This document shows positions 1-7,969 of a stretch of DNA of 8,022 nucleotides, in pieces (within the stretch, counting starts at the first letter, position 1; each line of letters begins with the position of its first letter). The translations under genes and the position numbers were made by a program. The notes beneath the pieces were generated by a model that had not been told where the DNA came from, did not search any database, and saw nothing but the letters and a program-made list of their open reading frames with translations. Origin of the DNA: Akkermansiaceae bacterium (GTDB lineage Bacteria; Verrucomicrobiota; Verrucomicrobiia; Verrucomicrobiales; Akkermansiaceae); assembly GCA_020627645.1 (NCBI GenBank), contig JAHDGN010000134.1, forward strand, positions 1 through 8,022, in the 5' to 3' direction.

Positions 1-2578
1 CTGTCGGATCACCTGCATCACCCGTCGTGGGATCATCTGAAGGCGATGGAGGAGCAGGGTCATTGTCAAAACTTCCTACCCCATTACCAACAGCCTGATT
101 CAAATATTCGGTCTGCCCACCAACAGCGGGACTCTCCAAGGTAATATTAATCGTTCCGCTGTCACCTACCGCAAGGCTGTCAGTGCCAGCTAGCAAGTCC
201 GTGTTCGTAACCCCATTCCAAGTCCCAGCTGTCAAATTTGCTGAGACCGTTGCACTCGCAATCACTGTCGCCGGAAAACCTCCAGCCTGCGTCAAGTCAT
301 CCACGACCTGCACACTAATCAAAGGTTGCGTCCCCGTATTAGTAACAATGATCTCATAGGTCGCAGAAATATTTCCGGTCATCGGGTCAACCGAACTACT
401 CGTCAGCCGCTTGGTCACCGCAAGCTGTGGCGTAAAGTCGGGCAAAGCCGATTCCGTATTGGACGTACCTCCCGCTGGATCACCACTATTCCCTCCAGTC
501 CCACTCCCTGTCACGGTGTTATCAATCGCCATCCCATCAACAGGGGTGAAGGCCACCGAAATATTTACCGTCTCAACCGCCCCTATCCCCAAGGTGTCCG
601 CACCTGTAAGCAAGTTGCCCGAACTCAAATCAGGCGCAATCGAGAAGAATCCCGAACTCGCCGACAACGTCGCACCCGCTGGGAAATTCGTAAGCGGCTC
701 ATTAATTTGAAAACCCACAAGCGGTTCGTTCCCAGTATTTGTGGCCGTAATGGTATAATTTGCCACAAACGAACCATCTCCATTATCAGTGATATCAACC
801 AAATCTTTCACCAACATGAATGACGCCACAAACGGAGGCTCGACTTCCACTTCCGGCGAAGTCGTTCCCGTAGGATCTCCACTCGCATCACCAGTTCCGC
901 TCGTAGTCGCTTGGTTCGTATACGGCCACGAGGAATCACCCACAAAATCAACAGCATAGGTGATCGTCCCAGAAGTAGCGACCGCCAAACTCTGCCCCGT
1001 TGCCAACAGATTCCCCACATTCGCAACCACCATAAAGTCTGTCGAAGTCGCCGTCGCCGTCGAACCAGCAGGAAATCCAGCCAAGCTCTCAACCACCTGA
1101 ATATCATTCAATAATTCGTTACCCGTATTCGAAACAATCAATTCAAAGGTCGCCCTGAAATTCCCACCACCCTGATCAACAACCGACAACAAGTTCTTAT
1201 TCAATTTAAGCTCGGGAACCAGATCAGGCTCAACATCATCACTCGCACTTCCCGTGACCGGATCGGTTGATAAAGAACCTTCACCAATCACCCCAACGAC
1301 ATTCGTGTAGGCACCCGGACCATCCGGAGTATACGTGACGGTTACTGAGTAGCTTGCAGACCCACCAACCGGAAGAGACGCAGGAGAACCGGCAGAAGGA
1401 AGGGAGGAATCATCAACAACTGCTCCTGCTGGGAAACCAGAAATATTCTCCGTGAGAATAATATTACTCAATGGCTCGTTACCATCGTTGGTGACAGTGA
1501 TCGTGAAGGATGCCTCAAAACGACCATCTCCCAGGAAAATTTCTCCAGCAAAAGTTTTTTCAATACCAATTACCGGAATCAAAGTAAATGGAGTCGTCGT
1601 TGGATCATTATTAGTTCCAGTATCAGGATCATCAGAATTATGAGTTCTGCCCGTTCCCGTATACTCCCCCTCTGTGGTCACCTGAGCCTGATTTTCAATC
1701 GGATCAGCCGATGTCGGCACAAAAGTCACAGAAACTAAAATCTTCCCTGTCGCTCCGACTCCCAAAGAATCATCTCCGTCTAGCAATGCACCCGAATTTG
1801 CCACAACGTCAAAGTCAACCGAAGAAGCATTCGTGGTCGACCCAGCCGGAAAGTTCGAAAAGTTGTCCGTCACCTGAATATTGGCCAAAGGCTCATTCCC
1901 AGTGTTCACAACCTCGATCTCAAAACTGGCGGTGAACGATCCATCGTTGTTATCAACAACTCCAAGCAGCCTCTTAATAAGATCCACCCGGGGATCGAGA
2001 GGTGGCAATGACGAAGCGGCCCCATCATCACTCGTATTATCACCGCTATACTCCCCATCTGCCGAACCCATCGCCGTGTTCATGATCGCGGCGGCGGAAG
2101 TTGGGATGAAAGTCACCGCCAAGTCAACTGAACCAGAAGCACCAATCGCCAGAGTGTCAGTTCCTGCTAACAAATCAGAACTTCCCGCCATACCCAAAGT
2201 AAAATCACTGGTGCTTGCGATAAAAGTCGTACCAGCTGGAAAATTGATGAGGGGATCTGAAATTTGCACATTCTCTAAAGGCTCATTTCCAGTATTCTCA
2301 ATGGTTAGAGTGAAATTAGAAGTGAATGAACCATTGTTATTGTCGACAACATCAACCAAAACCTTTTCCAAGCTTAGCATTGGAGTGAAAGTTGGAGTGA
2401 TTTCAACGATATTTGAGTCATCAAAATCTGGCTGAGTCGTCACACTACCTTCACCCGAAACTGATGCTTGGTTCGTATATGGACCTGGCCCTGTCGGCGT
2501 GAAAACCACATCGACCGACACCACACCGGTGGCTCCTAGATTCAGTGAATCAGTTCCAGCTAACAAATCGTTCCCTGG
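1..2578 (-). CDS. Continuation of the same giant repeat protein in a shifted frame; 3' end beyond the window
   Basis: This frame was translated by hand from 2578 to 4 and is open for all 859 codons. It resumes at PGNDLLAGTDSLNLGATG, the second half of repeat 9, and continues with repeats 10-14 and most of repeat 15. Each repeat carries the family motifs: N-T-G-N-E-P-L, F-P-A-G, D-L-L-A-G and F-x-P-x-x-x-x-x-x-x-N. There is no convincing independent start, ribosome site or signal peptide at the join, so it is best read as the 3' part of the gene starting at 7863, displaced by indels at 2577-2604. It runs off the window at position 1 without a stop, so any C-terminal sorting domain (T9SS type, PEP-CTERM type or other) is out of view. 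As written in this sequence, this part would not be translated from the upstream start. Confidence 0.88.
94..125 (-). repeat. Near-identical DNA copy of 2877-2908 (R15 versus R8)
   Basis: These 32 bases match 2877-2908 at 28 positions, a closer DNA match than I noticed elsewhere between repeats in this array. Both encode a G-Q-T-x-Y-L-N-Q-A segment (GGQTEYLNQA in R15, EGQTVYLNQA in R8). The other repeats have [P]-[YF]-x-N at this place. It marks R8 and R15 as close relatives, or as exchanging sequence by recombination. Confidence 0.75.
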
Positions 2579-2604
2579 AGACTGTAAAATCAGTTGATGT
2601 GGAT
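2577..2604 (-). other. Double frameshift site inside repeat 9
   Basis: On the minus strand, frame A reads ...FPAGAT to about 2605 and then hits TGA at 2592-2590. A second frame from 2603 to 2577 reads STSTDFTVS, which matches the corresponding stretch of repeats 6, 10 and 13 (SSTDFS, STSDFTL, TSTDFMV). A third frame from 2578 reads PGNDLLAGTD. Each transition equals a gain of one base or a loss of two. Restoring two bases at each point would give GATISTSTDFTVSPGNDLL, which aligns well with the sister repeats. There is no long homopolymer here. Sequencing error and true mutation both remain possible. Confidence 0.8.
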
Positions 2605-5600
2605 AGTGGCTCCAGCAGGAAAACCGGCCAGATCTTCAGTGATCTGAATATCATCGACCACCTCGCTCCCTAGATTTTCAATCGTCAACGTAAACGAGGC
2701 CGTCACTGTCCCATCGGCAGCCGTCGTTACTCCGCTGAGTGCCTTAGTAATTTCCAACTCAGGCTCAAAGGGCGGAGTACTATTGGTTGGATCATTGTCG
2801 GCTCCTGGAGTATCCGGGTTATCGGAAACTTCGGTTTCAACTCCAGCGCTATACTCCCCAATTCCACTTGACGTCGCCTGATTCAAATAGACGGTCTGCC
2901 CTTCAACACCTGTGAAAACAATTTCGATCGTGATCAATTTGGATTCTCCAATCGCCAATGTTTGCCCCGGAGCCAACATCTCGGTATTTGGTGCCTGACC
3001 TGTGAAACTCGCATTGTGCGTTGCATCTGGAGCAACAATTGAAGCAATAGCTCCAGACGCCGCTGGATAATTATTCGGCGCTGCCTGCAAATCATCAATA
3101 ATCGAAATGTTAGTCAGAGGCTCGTTTCCGGTATTTGTCACCAAAATATCAATCACACTGGTAACTAAATTACCTGGAGCCACTGTCACGGTTCGAACAT
3201 CTTTGGTAATTTCAATCTGAGGATCAAATGGAGGTGTCACATCATCAGAGCCACTTCCCGGAGCCGAGGTCGTAGAATACTCACCCTGAGAAACACCATT
3301 GACCGTATTCGTATACGGTGAAGAACCATCGGCCGTGAAAACGACGGTAACCGTCGCAGTCGCGGTCTCTCCAACCGCCAGGCTGACTCCACTTGGTAAC
3401 GCACCAGTGACTGTGGCCCCCACTGGAAAACCCGAAAGATCATCCACCAAAGTGACCCCTGTTAGCGGCTCATTTCCTGTATTCTCTGCTTCAACTTGAA
3501 AAACCGCAGTGAACGAACCTCCCCCATTACTTGTCACACTTTGCAGTGTTTTAGTGACTGACAACTCCGGCGCAAACGGCGGTATGACCGGAACAATATT
3601 AGAAGCCGCAGTTCCAGGATCTCCAGATGCAAATCCAGTTGATGTCGTAGTCGCTTGGTTATTGAAGGGTCCCGCCGAATCCGGCGTAAAGGTAAACTCC
3701 AAAGTGACTGTCCCAGTAGCCCCGATCCCCAAAGAGTCAGTTCCAGCTAACAAAGTTCCAAAAGTCGGGTTATAGACAGCTGAAAAATCTGTCGACGAAA
3801 CCGAGATCCCCGTTGCCCCAGGAAACGATCCCAAAGGGTCGGAAATTTGCACCGACTCCAAAGGTTCATTCCCTTCGTTCGTTGCGGTAATATCAAAAAC
3901 TACTGTAAAGCTTCCATTTCCATTGGAGGTCACCATCCCCAAACTCTTGGTCAACGAAATTTCCGGATCTAACGGAGGGTTAACTTCGACTTCATTTGAA
4001 GTCGCACTTTCAGGGTCCCCCGTAAAACTTCCAGCGGCAGTGACATCCGCCGAGTTGAAATAAGGTTGGTTTCCATCCGGAGTAAATTGGGCCGTCACCA
4101 CAACCGACTGAGACCCTCCCACTGGCAATGTGCCACTTCCGGGTAACGTGTTGATATTTCCAACTCCATTATAGCCCGCATTCAAAGAGGAAGTTCCCGT
4201 GGAACCACTTGGGAAACCACTGAGAGAATCGGTAATCTGTAAATTGCTCAATGGCTCATTGCCAGTATTGGTCGCAGTCAAAGTGAAGGTCGCCGTGAAC
4301 GTCCCATCCATATTATCGGAGATACCATCCAAAACTTTAGCGACAGAAACAGCAGCATCAAAGGGCGGCGTCACCGGAACCGCGGCCGAGGTATCATTGG
4401 CAGACTGACTTGAAAAATCCCCCGTCCCCGCTGCTAAGGCCGTATTAGTAAAAGGGCCAGGCCCGTTCGGCGTATAGGTAATCGAAATATTGTCCGTAAC
4501 ATCTCCTCCAATTGGCAAAGAAGCTCCTGTGGTCAACGTTCCCGCGATGGTCGCCCCAGGCGGAAAACCACTCAAATCATCCGTAATGTTGACTCCACTC
4601 AAAGGTTCATTCCCAATGTTGGTCGCTGTAATGGAAAATGTCGTCGTAAAACTTCCATCCGGATTGGAAGTCGTAACCCCAGCTGTTTTAACAACATCAA
4701 TCGCTGGTACGATGGTTGGCTCCACCGGCTCAACATCTGTATCTCCAACCGTGTCACCGGTATATTCTCCTCCAGCCTTGACCGTAGCGGAGTTCGAATA
4801 AGGAACATTACTATCCAAATTAAAGACCACTGTAACGGGGACGGTGATACTGTCACCCACCCCTAAATTGACCCCACTAGGCAAGGTTCCCGTAATCGTC
4901 GCTCCTGCCGGAAATCCGGCCAAACTGTCAGCGACCGTCAACCCCACCAATGGTTCGTTCCCATCATTGGTCACCACAATATCAAACGCAGCTGTAAACT
5001 GACCACCTCCGTTGTCCACCAATGAAGTCAGCACCTTGTCGATATCAACCGATGGCTTCAGAGGAGGGGTCACTGGTTCTTTGTCACCAGCATTGACTGA
5101 TTCACCAGATAATTGGCCATCCCCATCAACCGTCGCCACATTGACATAGGGACCCACAGAGTTAGGAATATAAGTGACGTTGACTGTGATAACCTCAACT
5201 TGACCCACCGCCAAAGTTGCTGGGACAGCTGATGTCGTAAATGTTGCTCCAGGCGGAAAGTCTCCCAGATCTTCGGTCAGAGCAACTCCAGTCAAAACTT
5301 CATTTCCGGTATTCTCGATCGTAACCGTAAAGGTAGAGGTAAAGCTCCCATCTCCATTATCCATTGTTGACTGAAAGGCCTTATCCAACGTCACCCCCGG
5401 TTTAAGTTCGGGAATCACCTGTGTGCAATCATCAACAGCTGGCGTTGCGGGATCATCCGAGTCAATATTGAGCAAGTCACCAGAGAGCTGCCCCGTCCCT
5501 GTGATCACAGCTGTATTACAATACGGAGCGGTATTATCCGGCGTAAAGGTCACAGAAAAACTCACAAAGCGTGTCGACATCACTGCCAACACATCGGCAC

Positions 5601-7863
5601 CTGTCAAAATACTCGGATTAGTCGATCCATTATAGGGCCCCGTCGTCAAATCTCCTCCAGTCACCGAACCGACTGAACCGGATGGAAAATCGTTTGGAAA
5701 TGTCGCCAAAGGATCAGCGATTTGCAGGCCAGCAATAGGCTCATTTCCCGTGTTTGTAACTCTCACCGTGAAACTCGCGGTAAATGTTCCATCCATGTTA
5801 TCAATCAATGAATCCAAAGACTTGGTCGCATCCATGCCTGGAACAGCAGGCACGATATCCGCCGTGTCCTCATTATTCGTCAGGTCCTCATCGATAGAAT
5901 CATGAGTCACTGTCGCCGTGTTCAGGGTTGCCCCCGAAGCATTAATCGTCGCCTGAAAAGTAACAGTCTCACTATCTCCACTAGCCAAAGAATTGAACAG
6001 CCACCTCAATCCAGACCCGGCCGGAGAAGCGTCCGAATTCACATCTCCCCCCATAATCGATCCCGCAACATAAGTATAACCATCCGGAACGATGTCTTCG
6101 ATCACAACATTCTCGGCCGCATCAGGTCCACCATTCGTGACAGTCAATGACACAGTCACCACACTTCCAGGACCCACTGGGTCCTGAGGAATTGATTTCT
6201 CAATCGAAACATCCGAAACCGGACAATTTTCAACCGTAAACATCGCAGAATCTTCAACCGTACACGGTGCATTCGGTGCCAAAAACGATCTCACAAAATA
6301 ATCCCCCGGTGCTGTTGGCGTAAAGTTAGGGCCAGTCACCCCTGTTGGAGTTCCATCACCATTGAACCATTCAAACTGCAAAATCAGCGCTCCTGAAGGA
6401 TCAACCGCCCTCAACTCCAGACCCGGTAAACAATCTTCAGTAGAAACCACTTCAATCTGAGCAGAAAAAGCCGGAAAACCAGAAAAGTACCCCGCCGCAC
6501 CGACAGGATTTTGAAAATTTAAAACACTGACCGCAACCGGGCCTGTCGAATTCACCGCAATATCACCAGTCACATTCGGCACCGTATAAGCGACAAAGTC
6601 TGTAGTTCCCGCAATAGCCAACGCCCCTGTCAAAGGCGCTCCCCCATTAACCGAAACCGTCGCCCCTGTTGTTGTGACAACCCGAAGAGTTGCCGGACCG
6701 ATTTGATTAACATCAGCAATATTGTCAACCACCCCAGTCACACTGAGATTCAAGGGAGGAATATAGCTAAACCCTGGCGTCGCCGAGCTATTCGACCCTC
6801 CTGTTGTTTGATGAACAACAACCGGTTCGTTGGATGTGATATACATGGTCCCATTAGCTGACCATTGATTGTCCAGATAAAGATAATCTCCAGGCTGCAA
6901 TGGCGTAGGGTTCACCGGAGTTAAAGCACCATTGATAAAGACATTTGTATTCGGTTTAGTCGCAATAACCTGTGGAGATTCCAAGATGCTCGTTGATGCT
7001 CCAGCCCCCTTTAAAAGAACATACTGTGTGCCAGCTCTTGCCACCGGGCCAGGCTGATCAAACCCAGCATCACGCGCATTAGTCGACAAAGGACTCCCTA
7101 GGTATGATCCCGATACCATCGTCACCGGCTTTGTCGAAGTCACTCTAGTTCCATCGATATCATTGACATCAGCAGTTCCCGGGTAATCCGGGTGATTAAT
7201 GGCCACCGTGTAGGACTCCCACTTCTGCAAAGTCACCGTGATAGGCGAAGTATCCGTGCGGCCGGTAAAGATCATTCCCGGTTTGATCTCATCGATCGTG
7301 ACAACGGTGTTGTCTTCCGTTGCCATAATGGAAAAAAAATCATTCCGATAACTTTGGCTGGTGCCCAATCTGGCACGCATGGTCCCAACTCGAAACTCCG
7401 TTCCGATTGCCGCACACCCCTTCGATGTCATCGACGCCCCCTGCGACCCCGATCTCTGTCGAATATTCACATAAACAGGCTCATCAGCTTCCACGACGAT
7501 CCCTTCAGTCGTAACCTGATTAATCTGCTCAATCCCCACATGATGGTCTGAAGTCCCGGCAACTGTCGGAACAACGTTGTTTCCAACATTGTTTGCGATC
7601 TGAAAATTAACTGGCGACGCATTGGACACCGTCCCTGACTGAATAATGGTGCCTGTACCATCTTTGATCGTGAACGGAACCGCAGAGGTACTCGGCGTTG
7701 TGATAACGACATAGTGGTTGTCAGCATTACCAGCAGAGACATTTGTTGTATCCGTCATCACCGGCGGCAACCAGTGGATACGGTCCAACTGACCATGACA
7801 AACAAGTGCCTGAGCAAACAAGAGAGCAAGGACCGGCACGATCCTTCCGAGGTGCTTTTTCAT
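2590..7863 (-). CDS. Giant secreted repeat protein, N-terminal 1757 codons (IgGFc-like domain, DUF11-like repeats), ends at a frameshift
   Basis: Probable extracellular adhesin or surface-layer-like protein; the ligand is unknown. Residues 1-24 form a signal peptide: basic MKKHLGR, then a hydrophobic stretch to C22, with likely cleavage between G24 and Q25. Residues 25-470 resemble the IgGFc-binding N-terminal domain, 471-550 an Ig/PKD-like segment, and 551-673 a DUF11 domain (NGGPDAAENVVIED motif). From 676 on there are tandem DUF11-like repeats, with the ninth cut short by TGA at 2590-2592. ATG 7863 is the only plausible start: an in-frame TAA lies at 7882-7884 with no other ATG between, and the signal peptide begins directly at this Met. 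No Shine-Dalgarno sequence precedes it. The stop falls inside a repeat, and matching sequence continues in other frames, so this is not the natural C-terminus. Architecture and secretion are well supported; the precise function is not. Confidence 0.95.
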   Translation of the reverse strand: MKKHLGRIVPVLALLFAQALVCHGQLDRIHWLPPVMTDTTNVSAGNADNHYVVITTPSTSAVPFTIKDGTGTIIQSGTVSNASPVNFQIANNVGNNVVPTVAGTSDHHVGIEQINQVTTEGIVVEADEPVYVNIRQRSGSQGASMTSKGCAAIGTEFRVGTMRARLGTSQSYRNDFFSIMATEDNTVVTIDEIKPGMIFTGRTDTSPITVTLQKWESYTVAINHPDYPGTADVNDIDGTRVTSTKPVTMVSGSYLGSPLSTNARDAGFDQPGPVARAGTQYVLLKGAGASTSILESPQVIATKPNTNVFINGALTPVNPTPLQPGDYLYLDNQWSANGTMYITSNEPVVVHQTTGGSNSSATPGFSYIPPLNLSVTGVVDNIADVNQIGPATLRVVTTTGATVSVNGGAPLTGALAIAGTTDFVAYTVPNVTGDIAVNSTGPVAVSVLNFQNPVGAAGYFSGFPAFSAQIEVVSTEDCLPGLELRAVDPSGALILQFEWFNGDGTPTGVTGPNFTPTAPGDYFVRSFLAPNAPCTVEDSAMFTVENCPVSDVSIEKSIPQDPVGPGSVVTVSLTVTNGGPDAAENVVIEDIVPDGYTYVAGSIMGGDVNSDASPAGSGLRWLFNSLASGDSETVTFQATINASGATLNTATVTHDSIDEDLTNNEDTADIVPAVPGMDATKSLDSLIDNMDGTFTASFTVRVTNTGNEPIAGLQIADPLATFPNDFPSGSVGSVTGGDLTTGPYNGSTNPSILTGADVLAVMSTRFVSFSVTFTPDNTAPYCNTAVITGTGQLSGDLLNIDSDDPATPAVDDCTQVIPELKPGVTLDKAFQSTMDNGDGSFTSTFTVTIENTGNEVLTGVALTEDLGDFPPGATFTTSAVPATLAVGQVEVITVNVTYIPNSVGPYVNVATVDGDGQLSGESVNAGDKEPVTPPLKPSVDIDKVLTSLVDNGGGQFTAAFDIVVTNDGNEPLVGLTVADSLAGFPAGATITGTLPSGVNLGVGDSITVPVTVVFNLDSNVPYSNSATVKAGGEYTGDTVGDTDVEPVEPTIVPAIDVVKTAGVTTSNPDGSFTTTFSITATNIGNEPLSGVNITDDLSGFPPGATIAGTLTTGASLPIGGDVTDNISITYTPNGPGPFTNTALAAGTGDFSSQSANDTSAAVPVTPPFDAAVSVAKVLDGISDNMDGTFTATFTLTATNTGNEPLSNLQITDSLSGFPSGSTGTSSLNAGYNGVGNINTLPGSGTLPVGGSQSVVVTAQFTPDGNQPYFNSADVTAAGSFTGDPESATSNEVEVNPPLDPEISLTKSLGMVTSNGNGSFTVVFDITATNEGNEPLESVQISDPLGSFPGATGISVSSTDFSAVYNPTFGTLLAGTDSLGIGATGTVTLEFTFTPDSAGPFNNQATTTSTGFASGDPGTAASNIVPVIPPFAPELSVTKTLQSVTSNGGGSFTAVFQVEAENTGNEPLTGVTLVDDLSGFPVGATVTGALPSGVSLAVGETATATVTVVFTADGSSPYTNTVNGVSQGEYSTTSAPGSGSDDVTPPFDPQIEITKDVRTVTVAPGNLVTSVIDILVTNTGNEPLTNISIIDDLQAAPNNYPAASGAIASIVAPDATHNASFTGQAPNTEMLAPGQTLAIGESKLITIEIVFTGVEGQTVYLNQATSSGIGEYSAGVETEVSDNPDTPGADNDPTNSTPPFEPELEITKALSGVTTAADGTVTASFTLTIENLGSEVVDDIQITEDLAGFPAGATIHIN
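2877..2908 (-). repeat. Partner copy of 94-125 within repeat R8
   Basis: This is the R8 member of the 28-of-32-base pair described at 94-125. It lies about 2.8 kb away, seven repeat units apart, and encodes EGQTVYLNQA. Direct repeats of this kind within a coding array could be sites for recombination that changes repeat number. Confidence 0.75.
5839..6453 (-). other. Ig/PKD-like segment and canonical DUF11 domain (residues 471-675)
   Basis: Residues 471-550 (EVVSTEDC, FEWFNGDG, then PGDYFVRS, C534, ENC547) have the E-W-F...G-x-Y-x-V pattern of bacterial Ig/PKD-like domains. C478 and C534 are spaced as a possible disulfide, and C547 sits at the domain end. Residues 551-673 form a DUF11 domain (conserved repeat family TIGR01451): DVSIEKSIPQDPVGPG, then VTNGGPDAAENVVIEDIVPDG, a Gly/Ser-rich middle, SGDSETVTF, and NTATVTHDSIDEDLTNNED. 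It is closer to textbook DUF11 than the repeats that follow and may be the transition between the head and the stalk. Confidence 0.7.
6454..7791 (-). other. IgGFc-binding-protein-like N-terminal domain (residues 25-470)
   Basis: Features typical of this family are visible: NHYVVITTPSTSAVPFTI near the start, EADEPVYVNIRQRSG, a glycine-rich TSKGCAAIGTEFRVG stretch with a single Cys (C150), ATEDNTVVTIDE, LQKWESYTV, TSTKPVTMVSGS, a block from DAGFDQ to QYVLLKG, and ITSNEPVVVHQTTGG. The pattern is repeated beta strands with the recurring phrase 'x-x-x-P-V-x-V' after a Thr/Ser-rich turn. In animals the related domain occurs at the N-terminus of IgGFc-binding mucin-like proteins; in bacteria it occurs in secreted multidomain proteins whose ligands are mostly unknown. 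IgG binding should not be assumed. The assignment is by motif recognition, not by a profile search. Confidence 0.7.
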
Positions 7864-7886
7864 AAATGGGGTGGGGTGTAATTATC

Positions 7887-7906
7887 AGGTTCAACAAACA
7901 GAACCT
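7887..7906 (-). promoter_or_regulatory. Inverted repeat AGGTTC-N8-GAACCT in the probable 5' untranslated region
   Basis: A perfect inverted repeat with 6-base arms and an 8-base loop lies 23-42 bases upstream of the ATG. If transcription starts near the candidate promoter, it would lie close to the 5' end of the mRNA as a small hairpin; it could equally be a DNA operator. The stem is short, so the pairing may be fortuitous. Confidence 0.3.
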
Positions 7907-7912
7907 CATTAC

Positions 7913-7942
7913 AATTTAGACCCACTCCCTCCCCTCACGCAA
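7913..7942 (-). promoter_or_regulatory. Weak candidate promoter for the giant gene
   Basis: On the minus strand, TTGCGT (7942-7937) and TAAATT (7918-7913) are separated by 18 bases. They lie about 50 bases upstream of the ATG. Each box matches its sigma-70 consensus only partly. TAAATTG also loosely recalls, but does not fit, the TAnnTTTG element of Bacteroidota. This is the best candidate in the short upstream region, but weak. Confidence 0.2.
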
Positions 7943-7950
7943 CCAATTTT

Positions 7951-7969
7951 TGTTTACACTACCTAAACA
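7951..7969. promoter_or_regulatory. Dyad TGTTTA-N7-TAAACA, possible operator
   Basis: A perfect inverted repeat with 6-base arms and a 7-base spacer gives a 19-base dyad, the size expected for a dimeric regulator. It ends 8 bases upstream of the candidate -35 box, a position suited to an activator. A further 8-base palindrome, AGTTAACT, lies at 7976-7983. No specific regulator is recognised. Confidence 0.35.

Larger units (their letters stand above)
1..5838 (-). repeat. Array of at least 15 diverged tandem DUF11-like repeats (coding)
   Basis: Repeat units read right to left: R1 5404-5838, R2 5059-5403, R3 4711-5058, R4 4363-4710, R5 3973-4362, R6 3577-3972, R7 3229-3576, R8 2770-3228, R9 2390-2769 (broken), R10 2000-2389, R11 1583-1999, R12 1223-1582, R13 833-1222, R14 437-832, R15 1-436 (incomplete). 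Each begins near [F/L]-x-P-x-[IVL]-x-[IVL]-x-K and usually shows D-N-x-D-G-[ST]-F, then N-T-G-N-E-P-L, D-x-L-x-x-F-P-x-G, L-x-[IV]-G and a late [PQ]-Y-x-N-x-A, ending in an acidic Asp/Ser/Thr/Pro linker. Lengths are 115-116 residues in R2, R3, R4 and R7, 120 in R12, and about 127-153 elsewhere. The likely role is a long extracellular stalk. Confidence 0.93.

Noticed and set aside
326..823. Open frame of 165 codons on the plus strand
   Set aside because: It lies opposite the repeat-coding frame. Its Arg/His-rich product has no recognisable domain, whereas the minus strand here encodes well-conserved repeats R14-R15. It is an antisense shadow.
1881..2435. Open frame of 184 codons on the plus strand
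   Set aside because: It is antisense to repeats R10-R11. Its low-complexity Ser/Val/Pro product mirrors the repeat codons, and similar shadows recur opposite other repeats.
2577..2604. Programmed ribosomal frameshifting to join the two frames
   Set aside because: Two shifts would be needed 25 bases apart, no slippery heptamer is visible, and the arrangement fits indels in a repeat better.
7795..7803. Possible lipobox ALVC at residues 19-22
   Set aside because: Val just before the Cys does not fit the lipoprotein signal peptidase pattern. A type I cleavage after G24 is more likely.
7727..7909. 60-codon minus-strand frame overlapping the start of the giant gene, considered as a leader peptide
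   Set aside because: A purine-rich tract (GAGGGGAGGGAG, 7936-7925) precedes its ATG, but too far away for a good ribosome site. The product resembles no known leader and overlaps the signal peptide codons in another frame.
7921..7936. G-rich tract on the minus strand considered as a G-quadruplex
   Set aside because: Only three runs of at least three G lie close together; a fourth is too far away.
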